The notes beneath the pieces are model-generated. The model saw only the letters and a list, made by a program, of their open reading frames with translations, was not told the DNA's origin and ran no database searches. From a virus: DNA of 22,423 nucleotides. The first letter of the stretch is position 1. Every line of letters begins with the position of its first letter. The stretch spans positions 1-22,423 of the IMG/VR virus record IMGVR_UViG_3300025327_000162, one strand, 5' to 3'. Made by a program: the position numbers and the translations under genes. This document shows positions 1 to 7,839 of this stretch, in pieces.

Positions 1-132
1 CGGCGGAGGCGGCGGCGGCTCCGGGGGTGGGACCGGGGGAGGTGGCGATGGCGGCGGTGGCTCCGGCGGGGGCGGCGGCGGAGGCGGCGGCGTGGGCGGC
101 GGGGGAGTGGGCGGGGGTTCCGGCGATGGCGG
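1..132 (-). repeat. Low-complexity CCG/CCN run encoding a polyproline segment
   Basis: The minus strand reads as an almost unbroken run of proline codons (CCG, CCC, CCA, CCT) broken only by Glu, Ser, Thr and Val codons, about 44 codons up to the window edge. It is the C-terminal part, as far as visible, of the BNR protein. Such runs form extended linkers. The window ends inside it. Confidence 0.85.
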
Positions 133-1695
133 CGTGGTACTGGTGCCCGTGAGGATCGTCGTCACGATCGCGGCTGCCCCCGTCGGCAGCGCCCCGATAT
201 TGGTGCCGTAGTATGGGAGCCGGCACGTCACATTGCCTGGATTCTCGTTGATCGTGAGGACAATATGCCACGCGATCGGCGTCGTCGCCGTCGTGCCGCG
301 CCAGACGTGAAGAATGCCATCAGTAGCGATGACGCCGGCCCAGCTCTGAAAGGCCAACACCGCCCCATCGTCGGCCAGCGTCATCTGGTAATTGCCACCC
401 ACGACGACGTTCGGCGGGCCATCAGGGAAACTGCCAGCGACCCACGTCACGCCATCGGTCGATTCGTAGTAGAACGGCTCCGTATCAAGGTCAGCGACGC
501 CAGGATCGCCCATATTGATGCCGACCACCATCCGGGTGCCCACCACGATCGCCGAGGTGATTGGATGCTGCGTATTCGTGTCGAGCGCCGCGATCGGGGC
601 ATTGACGAGGGTCCAGGTGAGGCCAAGATCATCGCTATACCAGGCGACGGGCCGACGCCGCGAGGCGATCTGTTTCCAGCCGACACCGACGATCCGACCA
701 CCGGGAAACTGGCCGAACTGGGTGATCCCGGACCAGGTGACCGAGGCCGAGGGCGCGGGCAGGGTAATTTCCGTCCACGTAGCCCCGGAATCCGTAGTCC
801 GCCAGACGCGCGCCGGGGGATTGACACCCGTCTGTTCCGCCGTCACGAGGCCGATGCCGCTCCCGAGATTGATCCCTGCCCGCAGACCGCTGGGCGAGGT
901 GTTCTCAAAGACGGTTGGCCGGTAAATCTGAAAGCTGGCACCCGCGTCCACGGACCGCAACAGATCGAAGGTGGTAGTGAGCCCGTCAATCGTATAGCGA
1001 CCAAGGGCGTACATCGTGCCGTTCCCGAAATCGAGAAAGTCGTCGGTGCCCCATTCACTGAGGGTGAAGTCGCCAATGAAATCGTAGTACGGCCAGTCCC
1101 CTGGCTGGAGCACGCTGTACCAGGTCGCCCCGCCGTCGTTGCTACGCGCCACGCCAAAGCGCGGGCTGTAGACGACCACATCGGTGCCCACGCCGGCCTG
1201 CCCACGCCACACGGACCCCCGGGCCGCGTAGAAGCGCCCGAGAAACACATCCCGGTCCCTGAAGATCCCTGGCGGAGACGCGGTCCAGCTCCCCACGAGC
1301 CCCGTGAGGGAACTCCAGAACTTCGTGATGTAGGGACCATCGGTAGTGGGTGGAAAGGTCGGGAAGGCCTGGCAGGGGCTCGCAGCCGAGGAGACCACCG
1401 CCACGTTTCCGCTCGTGAAGAGCACATCGTAGGTCAGGGGCGTAGGCGAGACGGTGCTATAATCCACGATGACCGTGCCCGCAGGCCGCCCCCCAGCCGG
1501 CTGGCTGCTGATCGGCACCGTCATCTGCGTGGACGGGGCGCCGCCACAGACCGCATCCGTATAGAATCGAATCGTCAGCGAGCTATTCGCCGGAATGTTG
1601 GCAGTCGTCGTCCAGACCGTTACGGTGAGCAGACTCGTGGTCGTGGACGATTGGATGTCCGTCGTTGGCAGATAGTCGTAGCCCGACAGAATCAC
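1..1695 (-). CDS. BNR/Asp-box repeat protein with polyproline tail (3' end outside window)
   Basis: Reading from a GTG at 1695, the minus strand stays open for 565 codons to the left edge, so the C-terminus is missing. AAGGG lies 7 bases before the GTG and no ATG is better placed. Four clear Asp boxes (S/T-x-D-x-G-x-T-W) are seen: SNDGGATW at about residues 185-192, TTDSGATW 300-307, YSDDLGLTW 353-361 and STDGVTW 412-418. A weaker one, RSVDAGASF, is near 247-255. Asp boxes mark beta-propeller folds such as sialidases and photosystem stability factors. No sialidase catalytic set (FRIP, Arg triad) was recognised, so a binding or structural propeller is more likely than an enzyme. Residues 522-565 are almost all Pro with a few Glu, Ser and Thr. 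The gene follows the nozzle-like gene, so a tail or receptor-binding role is inferred. Confidence 0.8.
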   Translation of the reverse strand, partial: MILSGYDYLPTTDIQSSTTTSLLTVTVWTTTANIPANSSLTIRFYTDAVCGGAPSTQMTVPISSQPAGGRPAGTVIVDYSTVSPTPLTYDVLFTSGNVAVVSSAASPCQAFPTFPPTTDGPYITKFWSSLTGLVGSWTASPPGIFRDRDVFLGRFYAARGSVWRGQAGVGTDVVVYSPRFGVARSNDGGATWYSVLQPGDWPYYDFIGDFTLSEWGTDDFLDFGNGTMYALGRYTIDGLTTTFDLLRSVDAGASFQIYRPTVFENTSPSGLRAGINLGSGIGLVTAEQTGVNPPARVWRTTDSGATWTEITLPAPSASVTWSGITQFGQFPGGRIVGVGWKQIASRRRPVAWYSDDLGLTWTLVNAPIAALDTNTQHPITSAIVVGTRMVVGINMGDPGVADLDTEPFYYESTDGVTWVAGSFPDGPPNVVVGGNYQMTLADDGAVLAFQSWAGVIATDGILHVWRGTTATTPIAWHIVLTINENPGNVTCRLPYYGTNIGALPTGAAAIVTTILTGTSTTPPSPEPPPTPPPPTPPPPPPPPPEPPPPSPPPPVPPPEPPPPPP

Positions 1696-1713
1696 GACCG
1701 ATCCCTTCTGCTC

Positions 1714-3531
1714 TTAGGCGACAAACGCGGTGTCCTCCAGCAACTCCCCCTTGAACAGCAAGGCCACGGCCTGCGGAAAGATCAACTGACTGACCGAGCC
1801 AGTCCACAGCCGCGGTCCGTCATCCGCCAAATAGGCGATCCCATAGGGCGTGATCGTCACCGTGAACGGCCATTTGGTGCCCGGCACCCCGTAGACCTTG
1901 CGCGTGTAGAAGGGTTCGGCGGTGCCCGCCACCTGGTAGAGCCCCGCAATCGTCCACACCCAGATCGACCCGTTCCACACCATCGCCTTCTGGATGGGCT
2001 CCTCATCGGAGGTGATGTCCAGAAAGTTTGGCGCGGCTTCCGCTCGCCCAGGAGGCGAATAGAAGAGCCGCCCCCGTTCTCCAGCTAGGGGTGAGCGCGC
2101 CCACCACATGCTCCCCGCGAAGGGGCCGACCGCATCATCCCATGAATCGTTCGGGCGGACGTTATCCGTCTGGAGTTGGAAGGAGTCCATCAACAAGTCG
2201 GTGGTCGAGTCCAACCCCGCGAAGTCGGCTACCTTATCAGTGGAGGTCGTCGTGCCGTTATCAATAGTGATGACCCGGAACTTGATCGTGCCGTTGCCTA
2301 CCGTGCGATAAATCTCCAACTTATCCACCTGCGGGTCGGACGACACAGGTAACCCCGCCAACGCCACGGCGTTGCGCTTGACCTGCAAGGCTTCGACTTG
2401 CGTCGGGTTCGGATTCGACCGAGACCCCGTAACGGAGTTGAGAAAGACGACCTGATAGGCGTAATCCCCCTGCATCCCGACCCCGCCCCCGAGCTTGAGA
2501 TCGTCCCAGTACGCGGTGACCGCGCCGTTGGCGTTGGCCGTGATGCCGAGCTTGACGGCGACCACATCGGCCCACGTCTTGGCCGCCGTGCCCGCGCGGA
2601 GAAAGATGGACTTGGGAATGCGGAGTAGGACCCAGTTGTCATGGAGCGCGGGGACGAAGGTCTGCCCGACCGCCGTCTGCACGGCCGTGAATTCCGGGGG
2701 ATCGGTGACCCCGAAGAGCGCCGGGTCTTGTCCGTGGGCGAATTGCGGCAACGACCCCACGCCCACAACCTGTTGGGAGGGCTGCCCGCCCGGGAGCTGC
2801 TGGGTGGAGACGGGCACGGTGTACTGGTAATAGTCGGACGCGAAGGCCGCGCCGGAAATATCGAAGGCGAGGCTGGCGGCCGCCATGTTCTCCGGCAGAT
2901 CCACCCGGAGCCACACCGTGATGAAGTCCTCCAGGGGCGACACCACGCCTGCGGCCAGGAGGCTCAGATCCACCGTGATGGCCTTCGTCGCGGTGGCGAC
3001 CACCCCCGCAGCGACGACCATCTTCATGGACTTGGTGGCTTCCTGCTTGATCGTCGCTTCATCGCTCAGCACGCAGCCAGCCGCCGTCCACCCAGCGGCC
3101 GTTTCCATCGCGTCGATGGCCTTGGTTGTTTGGGACGCCCCCGTGGCCGTGAAGCCATCCGGGGGCGGGTCGATGCCCCACTTCGATGCGACGCCGGCTT
3201 GCGACACCTTGAACAGCGCCCCACCACCGGCGAGAAAGGCGACGTCCTGGGCGCCAAGCGTCGGCGGCATGACGGCTTGCGTCAGCTTGGTGCCATCGAG
3301 ACCGGAGTAGATCAGCGCGGGGCCGCCAAGGACCGGGGGCGTGGGATCAATTTGATAGTACCGGGTACTGACACCGGCATACCGATGGGCCGCGAACCGG
3401 AACACCGAATGGGCATCGAGCGCCGCGAGCAGGGTCGAGCCCCAGCGCGAGCGCAAGGCGGAGGTTTTCTGGGGCGCGATGCCTTCCGCGCGCCGTGCCG
3501 TGTTCGGCGGGATGGCGTCGCGCGACCCCAT
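1714..3531 (-). CDS. Probable tail nozzle/stabilisation-type structural protein
   Basis: 605 residues from ATG at 3531. Residues about 355-440 form an FN3-like beta domain with the pattern GDYAYQVVFLN, TGSRSNPNP, LEIYRTVGNGT and STDKVADF. Residues 455-590 resemble a phage tail propeller: a region around RGRLFYSPPG, then IWVWTIAGLYQVAG, then YGIAYLADDGPRLWTG. This layout is known from podovirus tail nozzle and stabilisation proteins; the assignment rests on pattern memory, not on a search. The frame is open upstream to a TAG at 3594-3592. A strong AGGAGG at 3590-3585 sits 8 bases before an in-frame CTG at 3576, while the ATG at 3531 has no ribosome site, so the true start may be CTG 3576 (620 residues). 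The C-terminus ends soon after the last propeller strand and could be shortened. Confidence 0.75.
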   Translation of the reverse strand: MGSRDAIPPNTARRAEGIAPQKTSALRSRWGSTLLAALDAHSVFRFAAHRYAGVSTRYYQIDPTPPVLGGPALIYSGLDGTKLTQAVMPPTLGAQDVAFLAGGGALFKVSQAGVASKWGIDPPPDGFTATGASQTTKAIDAMETAAGWTAAGCVLSDEATIKQEATKSMKMVVAAGVVATATKAITVDLSLLAAGVVSPLEDFITVWLRVDLPENMAAASLAFDISGAAFASDYYQYTVPVSTQQLPGGQPSQQVVGVGSLPQFAHGQDPALFGVTDPPEFTAVQTAVGQTFVPALHDNWVLLRIPKSIFLRAGTAAKTWADVVAVKLGITANANGAVTAYWDDLKLGGGVGMQGDYAYQVVFLNSVTGSRSNPNPTQVEALQVKRNAVALAGLPVSSDPQVDKLEIYRTVGNGTIKFRVITIDNGTTTSTDKVADFAGLDSTTDLLMDSFQLQTDNVRPNDSWDDAVGPFAGSMWWARSPLAGERGRLFYSPPGRAEAAPNFLDITSDEEPIQKAMVWNGSIWVWTIAGLYQVAGTAEPFYTRKVYGVPGTKWPFTVTITPYGIAYLADDGPRLWTGSVSQLIFPQAVALLFKGELLEDTAFVA

Positions 3532-3584
3532 CGGCCAAAAACCACCTGTAAAATTTCTCCACCTGACCCTAGGCAGCGACGTGT

Positions 3585-3590
3585 CCTCCT
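3585..3590 (-). promoter_or_regulatory. Strong Shine-Dalgarno that points to a CTG start
   Basis: AGGAGG on the minus strand overlaps the preceding TAG and lies 8 bases before CTG 3576-3574, which is in frame with the nozzle-like gene. It is 53 bases from the ATG at 3531, too far to serve it. A GTG at 3562 lies in another frame that ends at 3347. Confidence 0.55.
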
Positions 3591-3612
3591 ACGAATACGA
3601 GAAATAGCGGCA

Positions 3613-4437
3613 CTAGCGCACCGCCCAGTCCCGCCACCGCGTGGTGGTCCCGTCATACACAAGCGTCACGGCCCCATCGACGGCGAGCGTGACATCCAGG
3701 CCCGTTGAGAAGTGGAAACGGTTGGTGGCGGTGGAGGTCGCTTCGTGCTTGAGCGTGATGACGTTGGCCCCCACGTTGAAGAGCACGAGGAGATGCCCTG
3801 ACCCGGCGGGGACGATCCCCGTGAGATCCACAGCCCCAGTCGCCGAGAGCCGGAACACGACCCCCGCCGCGATGACGTAGTTGTCGGTGTTCCCCGTGAA
3901 GGCCGCCGGGGTGACGGGAGGCCACCGCTGCACGCCGGAAATGGTGGCCGTGCCGGAGATATTGGTGGGGCCCGAGAGGGTGGTGGTGCCCGTGAAACTA
4001 GGCGCGCCGGAAAAGGTGGGATTCCCGGAGAACGTCGGATTGCCCGCAAACTGACCTAACACCGCTTGGATCACCTGATCGGCGTTCACCGCGAACCCCG
4101 GACCCGTAACGAACGCGGTTTTGAGCCCCTTGGAGGCAATGATGACTTCTGCGGCGACGTGCGGCTCCCCGATCCGTCGAGAGAAGAGCCCGCTATCCAC
4201 CATTTCGATGCGCGTCACGACGTCGGTGTCCCGGGTACTCCGTCCCACATTGGTCACCCGCTGGCCGTTGAGATCGAGCGCGGCATGATAGACTGGCTGC
4301 TGGCTGTCCCGCCCGCTCAGCGCCCCCAGCTCCGTCGAGATGGCCAGGAGCCGCGTGTTCAATTCCGCGATCAAGCGGTTGATCCCGTTGACGGTATTAT
4401 CTTGGACCGGGGCCACGCTGAGGATCTCTTGCGGCAT
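3613..4437 (-). CDS. Fibre-like virion protein with short TFSG-type repeats
   Basis: 274 residues. The N-terminal part contains NGINRLIAELNTRLLAIS, a probable short helical or coiled segment, and LNGQRVTNVGRSTRDTDVV, a pattern common in phage tail fibre proteins. Near residues 132-168 there are tandem six-residue units (GNPTFS, GNPTFS, GAPSFT, GTTTLS, GPTNIS, GTATIS), as in elongated trimeric beta fibres. The C-terminal part, with VITLKHEATSTATNRFHF and LVYDGTTTRWRDWAV, resembles small beta domains at the end of many phage structural proteins. The start follows the upstream stop as TAAGATG, so translation is probably coupled. A fibre or receptor-binding role is inferred. Confidence 0.75.
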   Translation of the reverse strand: MPQEILSVAPVQDNTVNGINRLIAELNTRLLAISTELGALSGRDSQQPVYHAALDLNGQRVTNVGRSTRDTDVVTRIEMVDSGLFSRRIGEPHVAAEVIIASKGLKTAFVTGPGFAVNADQVIQAVLGQFAGNPTFSGNPTFSGAPSFTGTTTLSGPTNISGTATISGVQRWPPVTPAAFTGNTDNYVIAAGVVFRLSATGAVDLTGIVPAGSGHLLVLFNVGANVITLKHEATSTATNRFHFSTGLDVTLAVDGAVTLVYDGTTTRWRDWAVR

Positions 4438-4438
4438 C

Positions 4439-5029
4439 TTAGCTGCCCACCACCATCGTCATGAGCAGGCCCCCGAGCGCCTGCGAGGCATCGGCAAAGG
4501 CCACGTTGCGATGGTCACTGTCGCGGCGGAATTCTCTCGCCAGCACGGCCAAGCTGTACGGCAGGTCAATCCACGTCGGATAGTCCACGCGGAGGTCGCT
4601 GGCAATCACGGCGATCGTGCCTCGGGGATAGTCGAGACCGAACGGGGCGCCGTGGACAAAGATCTCGGGGTCGGCGCTGGATTCGGGAGATGGAAACAGC
4701 CGGATCTCGTGGCGGTCGAGCTGCTCCGTGGTGTACGCGATGGGCGCGCCCACGAGATCCCGCCAGTGCGGGGCATGGGCCTCCAGTTCCCGGAGCGTGA
4801 CCCTGGACAACAGGACGTCGTCGTAGAAGACGCCCAGGATTTCCACGATGGCCGCGTCCACGCTGTAACTGCCTTGCCTGGCCACCGCTGGAACCAGTTG
4901 CCAGGTCGTGAAGAGGCCTTGATGGCCCAGATCCGTGGCGATGTCGGCGTAATAGTGATCGATCTGCGGCGTTTCGGTGGCGATGCCTCCGAGGAGCCGC
5001 ACGAAGGCCAGGGCATCAACTTTCGGCAT
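4439..5029 (-). CDS. Adaptor-like phage protein (third of a tandem set)
   Basis: 196 residues. The C-terminal half has the layout of phage head-tail adaptor proteins: an L-x-x-L motif before a Trp (LRELEAHAPHWRDLVG), a strand pair ending in EIRLFPSPESS, and then a helical part after a Pro-rich turn (YPTWIDLPYSLAVLAREF). The two genes upstream show the same order of elements. It ends with TAAGATG into the fibre-like gene. Its role would be to join the portal to the tail. Family membership is inferred from pattern, and sequence identity to its neighbours is low. Confidence 0.65.
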   Translation of the reverse strand: MPKVDALAFVRLLGGIATETPQIDHYYADIATDLGHQGLFTTWQLVPAVARQGSYSVDAAIVEILGVFYDDVLLSRVTLRELEAHAPHWRDLVGAPIAYTTEQLDRHEIRLFPSPESSADPEIFVHGAPFGLDYPRGTIAVIASDLRVDYPTWIDLPYSLAVLAREFRRDSDHRNVAFADASQALGGLLMTMVVGS

Positions 5030-5032
5030 GGG

Positions 5033-5611
5033 TCAGGAGGCCACGAGGCGGCCTTGCAGGCTCGCTGCGAGGGCGGTGAGCGGGCTATAGACCCGCTGTT
5101 TGAGGCAGATGAGGGCCTCCGCGAGATCCACCAGCAGGGGCACGGTGTCATCGGGAAGTTCAATGGCCACCGTATCGTCGCTGAGATCCGCCGTGAGTTT
5201 GGCGTAGACCAGGGTCACGGTATCGGCCGCCGGCTTCGAGGGCCAGAGCACCAGAAGATCCCGCCCGATCATCGACCAGAGTTCAAACTGGGGCCCGATG
5301 GCCCGACCCCAGGCTCTATCGAAATACCAAAACTCCTTCCACAGCACCTTCTTGAGATCCCGCGCGCCCTCCTGGACCCCGAGCATCCGCAGCGCCGCGG
5401 GGGCCTGAGCAGGATCGGACACCTTGTAGATCTGCTGGTAGGGCACGGTCGGGAAGCTCAGGGTATCGACCACGTACCCATCTCGGGCGTTGACGATTCG
5501 CTGAAGATGCGTCAGCAGGAGCCGGCAGGTGACGCGCGAGGTGCCGAGGGCGTGCGTGTCCCGGACCCGCGCGAGAAGCTGATCCACGAGCTGCCCGGCG
5601 ACGTAGGGCAT
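5033..5611 (-). CDS. Adaptor-like phage protein (second of a tandem set)
   Basis: 192 residues, starting at an ATG reached through TAAGATG from the upstream gene. The middle contains EFWYFDRAWGRAIGPQFELW, then IGRDLLVLWPSKPAADTVTL, then VYAKLTADLSDDTVAIELPD. A helical C-terminus follows (LLVDLAEALICLKQRV). This strand-turn-helix arrangement, with an 'elP' turn before the last helices, is the usual form of phage adaptor proteins placed between portal and tail. The N-terminal 40 residues are helical (LVDQLLARVRDT, LLLTHLQRIVNARDGYV). Function is inferred from pattern and position. Confidence 0.65.
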   Translation of the reverse strand: MPYVAGQLVDQLLARVRDTHALGTSRVTCRLLLTHLQRIVNARDGYVVDTLSFPTVPYQQIYKVSDPAQAPAALRMLGVQEGARDLKKVLWKEFWYFDRAWGRAIGPQFELWSMIGRDLLVLWPSKPAADTVTLVYAKLTADLSDDTVAIELPDDTVPLLVDLAEALICLKQRVYSPLTALAASLQGRLVAS

Positions 5612-5612
5612 C

Positions 5613-6620
5613 TTAGATCGGCCATCTATCTAACACAATGTCCCGCGCCGTGATGGTGTCGCGCCGGGCCCCCAGGCCGAAATTCCTCGGGAGTTGCAGA
5701 ATCATCGTCACATCGTCCACCCCGAGATCCGAGCGGATGGCCTCGATGACTTGGTTCTCCCACGCCGTCGCCTGGCTCCGGTAGGCGTTCATCCAGTAGC
5801 CCGCCAGGTCCGGTTTCCCGGCGCGCACTGCCTGGGCGGCCTCGTACCGCATCGCGTCAATCAGGGCACCCTCGATGATGACGTGCGGGTCGATTTGCGG
5901 AGGCAGGGGGGCATGGAAGGCGAGTTCCGGCGGGGTGGACCAGTAGACGTACCGGATCAATTCGTCCTGGCTCGGATACGGGAAGAACTCCACCCGCTTG
6001 GTGCCATCGGTATCGACAGCCGTTTCCGCCCACGCGCTCGGCCCTCCGCCAGCAGCGGCCGACCGGCGATCCGGGTCTTCATGATCGAGTTCTGCCAGGC
6101 TCACGTTCTCCAATAACTGGCCCCGACGCATATGAACCATGTCGCCTAGCCACCGGACGGTCGGCAGCAAGCGCGTGCGCTGCTCGGCAATCGTGGCCGA
6201 TGCCGTGGCGTTCGTGGTTTCGAGAAAGGGGATGGTGAGCTGGAGCGCCGTGATCGGGCCTGATCCAATGACGGCCGCGATCTCGTACCAGTTCATGGCG
6301 GGCCGGATGAAGCGACCCACGAGAGACAGGCTCGGGTTTGCTGGATCGGTCGAGAAGCCTGTGGGCGTGGCCCAGGCCGCGGCGGCCGTCGCATCCGGCG
6401 TGACCACCACCGACCCCTGGGTGACCGACACCGTGCCAGCGGACATCGTCGCCGGGAGGACGACTTCGCCGACCTTGCGAAGATGACGGAGGCGGCCCCG
6501 GCTGGCGATCCGCTGATACCGGCGGGCGACCCACTGGGCACACAGGAGATGCCCGGCGGAGGTGTCGATGGCGGCCAGCACCTCCCGCGCGCAGGACTCG
6601 ACGGTGAAGGGTGGCGGCAT
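5613..6620 (-). CDS. Head-tail adaptor-like protein
   Basis: 335 residues. It begins with a helical segment (CAREVLAAIDTSAGHLLCAQ, then VARRYQRIASRGRLRHLRK). A beta insertion follows (VVLPATMSAGTVSVTQGSVV and later SLSLVGRFIR). The C-terminal third has the adaptor signature: RVEFFPYPSQDELIRYVYW, STPPELAFHAPLPPQIDPHV, then IIEGALIDAMRYEAAQAV and a closing helix with a Trp. It is the longest of three consecutive proteins with this plan and the one that best matches the family. It probably binds the portal ring and closes the filled head. It ends with TAAGATG into the next gene. Confidence 0.75.
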   Translation of the reverse strand: MPPPFTVESCAREVLAAIDTSAGHLLCAQWVARRYQRIASRGRLRHLRKVGEVVLPATMSAGTVSVTQGSVVVTPDATAAAAWATPTGFSTDPANPSLSLVGRFIRPAMNWYEIAAVIGSGPITALQLTIPFLETTNATASATIAEQRTRLLPTVRWLGDMVHMRRGQLLENVSLAELDHEDPDRRSAAAGGGPSAWAETAVDTDGTKRVEFFPYPSQDELIRYVYWSTPPELAFHAPLPPQIDPHVIIEGALIDAMRYEAAQAVRAGKPDLAGYWMNAYRSQATAWENQVIEAIRSDLGVDDVTMILQLPRNFGLGARRDTITARDIVLDRWPI

Positions 6621-6632
6621 GGTCAGGCCATG

Positions 6633-6818
6633 CTAGGCCGACCGGACCTGCCGCACCCGACCCGTATGGCGGTACTTCCCGCCGTCTTTCTGTTCCTTCC
6701 GTTCCTCGCTCTTCATGATGGCCACGGCCTGCTTCTGATCCGTGACTTTCTTGCCGGTCTTCGACCCGCTATGGAGCTTCCCGGCCTTGAACTTCGCCAT
6801 CACCTCGCTGCTCGGCAT
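6633..6818 (-). CDS. Small basic protein, DUF6496-like
   Basis: 61 residues, rich in Lys and Arg. VMAKFKAGKLHSGSKTGKKV followed by TDQKQAVAIMKSEERKE matches the conserved core I know from DUF6496 proteins (v-m-x-e-F-k-x-G-k-L-x-S-G-s, K-k-V-t-d-x-k-Q-A-i-A-I-x-x-S-E). These are short proteins of unknown function found in bacteria and phages. It lies between the beta-helix gene and the adaptor set, 3 bases from the upstream stop codon. The ribosome site is weak. Its charge would suit nucleic-acid contact, but this is a guess. Confidence 0.8.
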   Translation of the reverse strand: MPSSEVMAKFKAGKLHSGSKTGKKVTDQKQAVAIMKSEERKEQKDGGKYRHTGRVRQVRSA

Positions 6819-6821
6819 GGC

Positions 6822-7790
6822 CTAGCTCAGATCCGGGTGGCACGCCAGCCCGTTGAAGAGCGCCACGGAATTTCCGCCCGTCACCTGGTTGACCGGCGTG
6901 TTGGCCGGGGCGAACCACACCGCCGCCTCGTTGGCGGCGGCAACCACGTCCGTGCAGCCCGCGAAGAACGAGTTGTTGTCGAAGAACATCATGGCGTTCC
7001 CGAGCCCGGCGCCGTCGATCCCCACCGTCAAGGACGTGCCCAGGTTGAGGAACTGGCAGCCCTTGAAGATGATCGTGCAGCGGCCCAGGCCGGCCGTGGT
7101 CTTGAGGAACGTCACCTGCGCGTTGTCGGCGTTCATCACGAACACGCAGTTCTCGAACACGACGCGGGCGGGGGATCCCCCGGACTGGCCCAGATCGATC
7201 ATCGTGCCGTTCGTCCAGGCCACCGTGTCGCCGCCGAAGTAGCAGTTCTTGAAGTATTGCTCCGCGGCCTGGATGCTCACCAGCTTGAACGCCGCATCGT
7301 CCAGTGCCGTGGCGATCGTCGGCAGGAAGTGGCAGTTGACGAAGCTGTTACGGGCACCGGTCACGGTCAGCAGGTTGAGATCCGTCGCGGCGAGTCCATA
7401 CGGGAAGTAGACGTTGGCGAAGGTATTGCCCTGTCCACTCACGGTCAGGAGCGAGGCAATGGTGGCCGCATGGCCCACCCGGGAGCGCTGGTTCTGCATC
7501 GCGGGGCCGTACATGCCCACGAGATGCGTTTCGCTTTTCGCCCAGGTCAGGGCGGCCGACAGGATGTGCGAATCCGGCGTCAGCAGGATCGCCTCGTTCC
7601 GCCCGCCTTGCGTGAGGCCATAGGCGGTGGCGAGACTCGTGTGGAAGAACTCACCCGGAAGTTGGCCACCCCAGTACTGATAGGGCGTCAAGCCCGACGT
7701 GGATTTGGCCACCAGCCGGGTTTCACTGATGCCGACCAAGCCCAGCCCGGAGAACGCCGCACTCGACAGCTCCCGCAACCGTGAACTCAT
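6822..7790 (-). CDS. Right-handed beta-helix type virion protein
   Basis: 322 residues, with GAGGAG 6 bases before the ATG. The N-terminal third carries a phage motif typical of ramp-like repeats (GEFFHTSLATAYGLTQGGRN, then AILLTPDSHIL, then HLVGMYGP). The rest has recurring short strands with N-x-F/C turns: GQGNTFANVYF, GARNSFVNCHFLP, AEQYFKNCYFGGDTV, ARVVFENCVFVMNADNAQV, CTIIFKGCQFLN and MMFFDNNSFFAG. The regular spacing of about 25-40 residues fits a parallel beta-helix of the pectate-lyase kind. It is placed directly after the major capsid gene, so it may decorate the head or form a spike. No catalytic residues were identified. Confidence 0.75.
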   Translation of the reverse strand: MSSRLRELSSAAFSGLGLVGISETRLVAKSTSGLTPYQYWGGQLPGEFFHTSLATAYGLTQGGRNEAILLTPDSHILSAALTWAKSETHLVGMYGPAMQNQRSRVGHAATIASLLTVSGQGNTFANVYFPYGLAATDLNLLTVTGARNSFVNCHFLPTIATALDDAAFKLVSIQAAEQYFKNCYFGGDTVAWTNGTMIDLGQSGGSPARVVFENCVFVMNADNAQVTFLKTTAGLGRCTIIFKGCQFLNLGTSLTVGIDGAGLGNAMMFFDNNSFFAGCTDVVAAANEAAVWFAPANTPVNQVTGGNSVALFNGLACHPDLS

Positions 7791-7839
7791 GGCCGACTCC
7801 TCTGCCCGAAGGCGTCAGACTGCGTCAGTTCCGCCTCAC

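Noticed and set aside
265-2088. 607-residue plus-strand reading frame
   Set aside because: It spans two minus-strand genes and is rich in Arg, Pro, His and Gly with no domain. It is the antisense shadow of GC-rich codons in the BNR and nozzle-like genes.
3347-3562. 71-residue minus frame starting at GTG 3562
   Set aside because: It overlaps the nozzle-like gene in another frame, and after the first 12 residues its composition is Arg/Pro/Gly-rich. A frameshift at the start of the nozzle gene cannot be excluded, but the CTG/ATG frame is continuous and better.
4340-5653. 437-residue plus-strand reading frame
   Set aside because: It crosses several gene borders of the minus strand and has shadow-like composition. 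The minus-strand genes have coupled starts and recognisable patterns. The same applies to the long plus frames at 2641-3708, 6483-7784, 7699-8706, 9214-10224, 9725-10759, 11122-12279 and 20484-21500.
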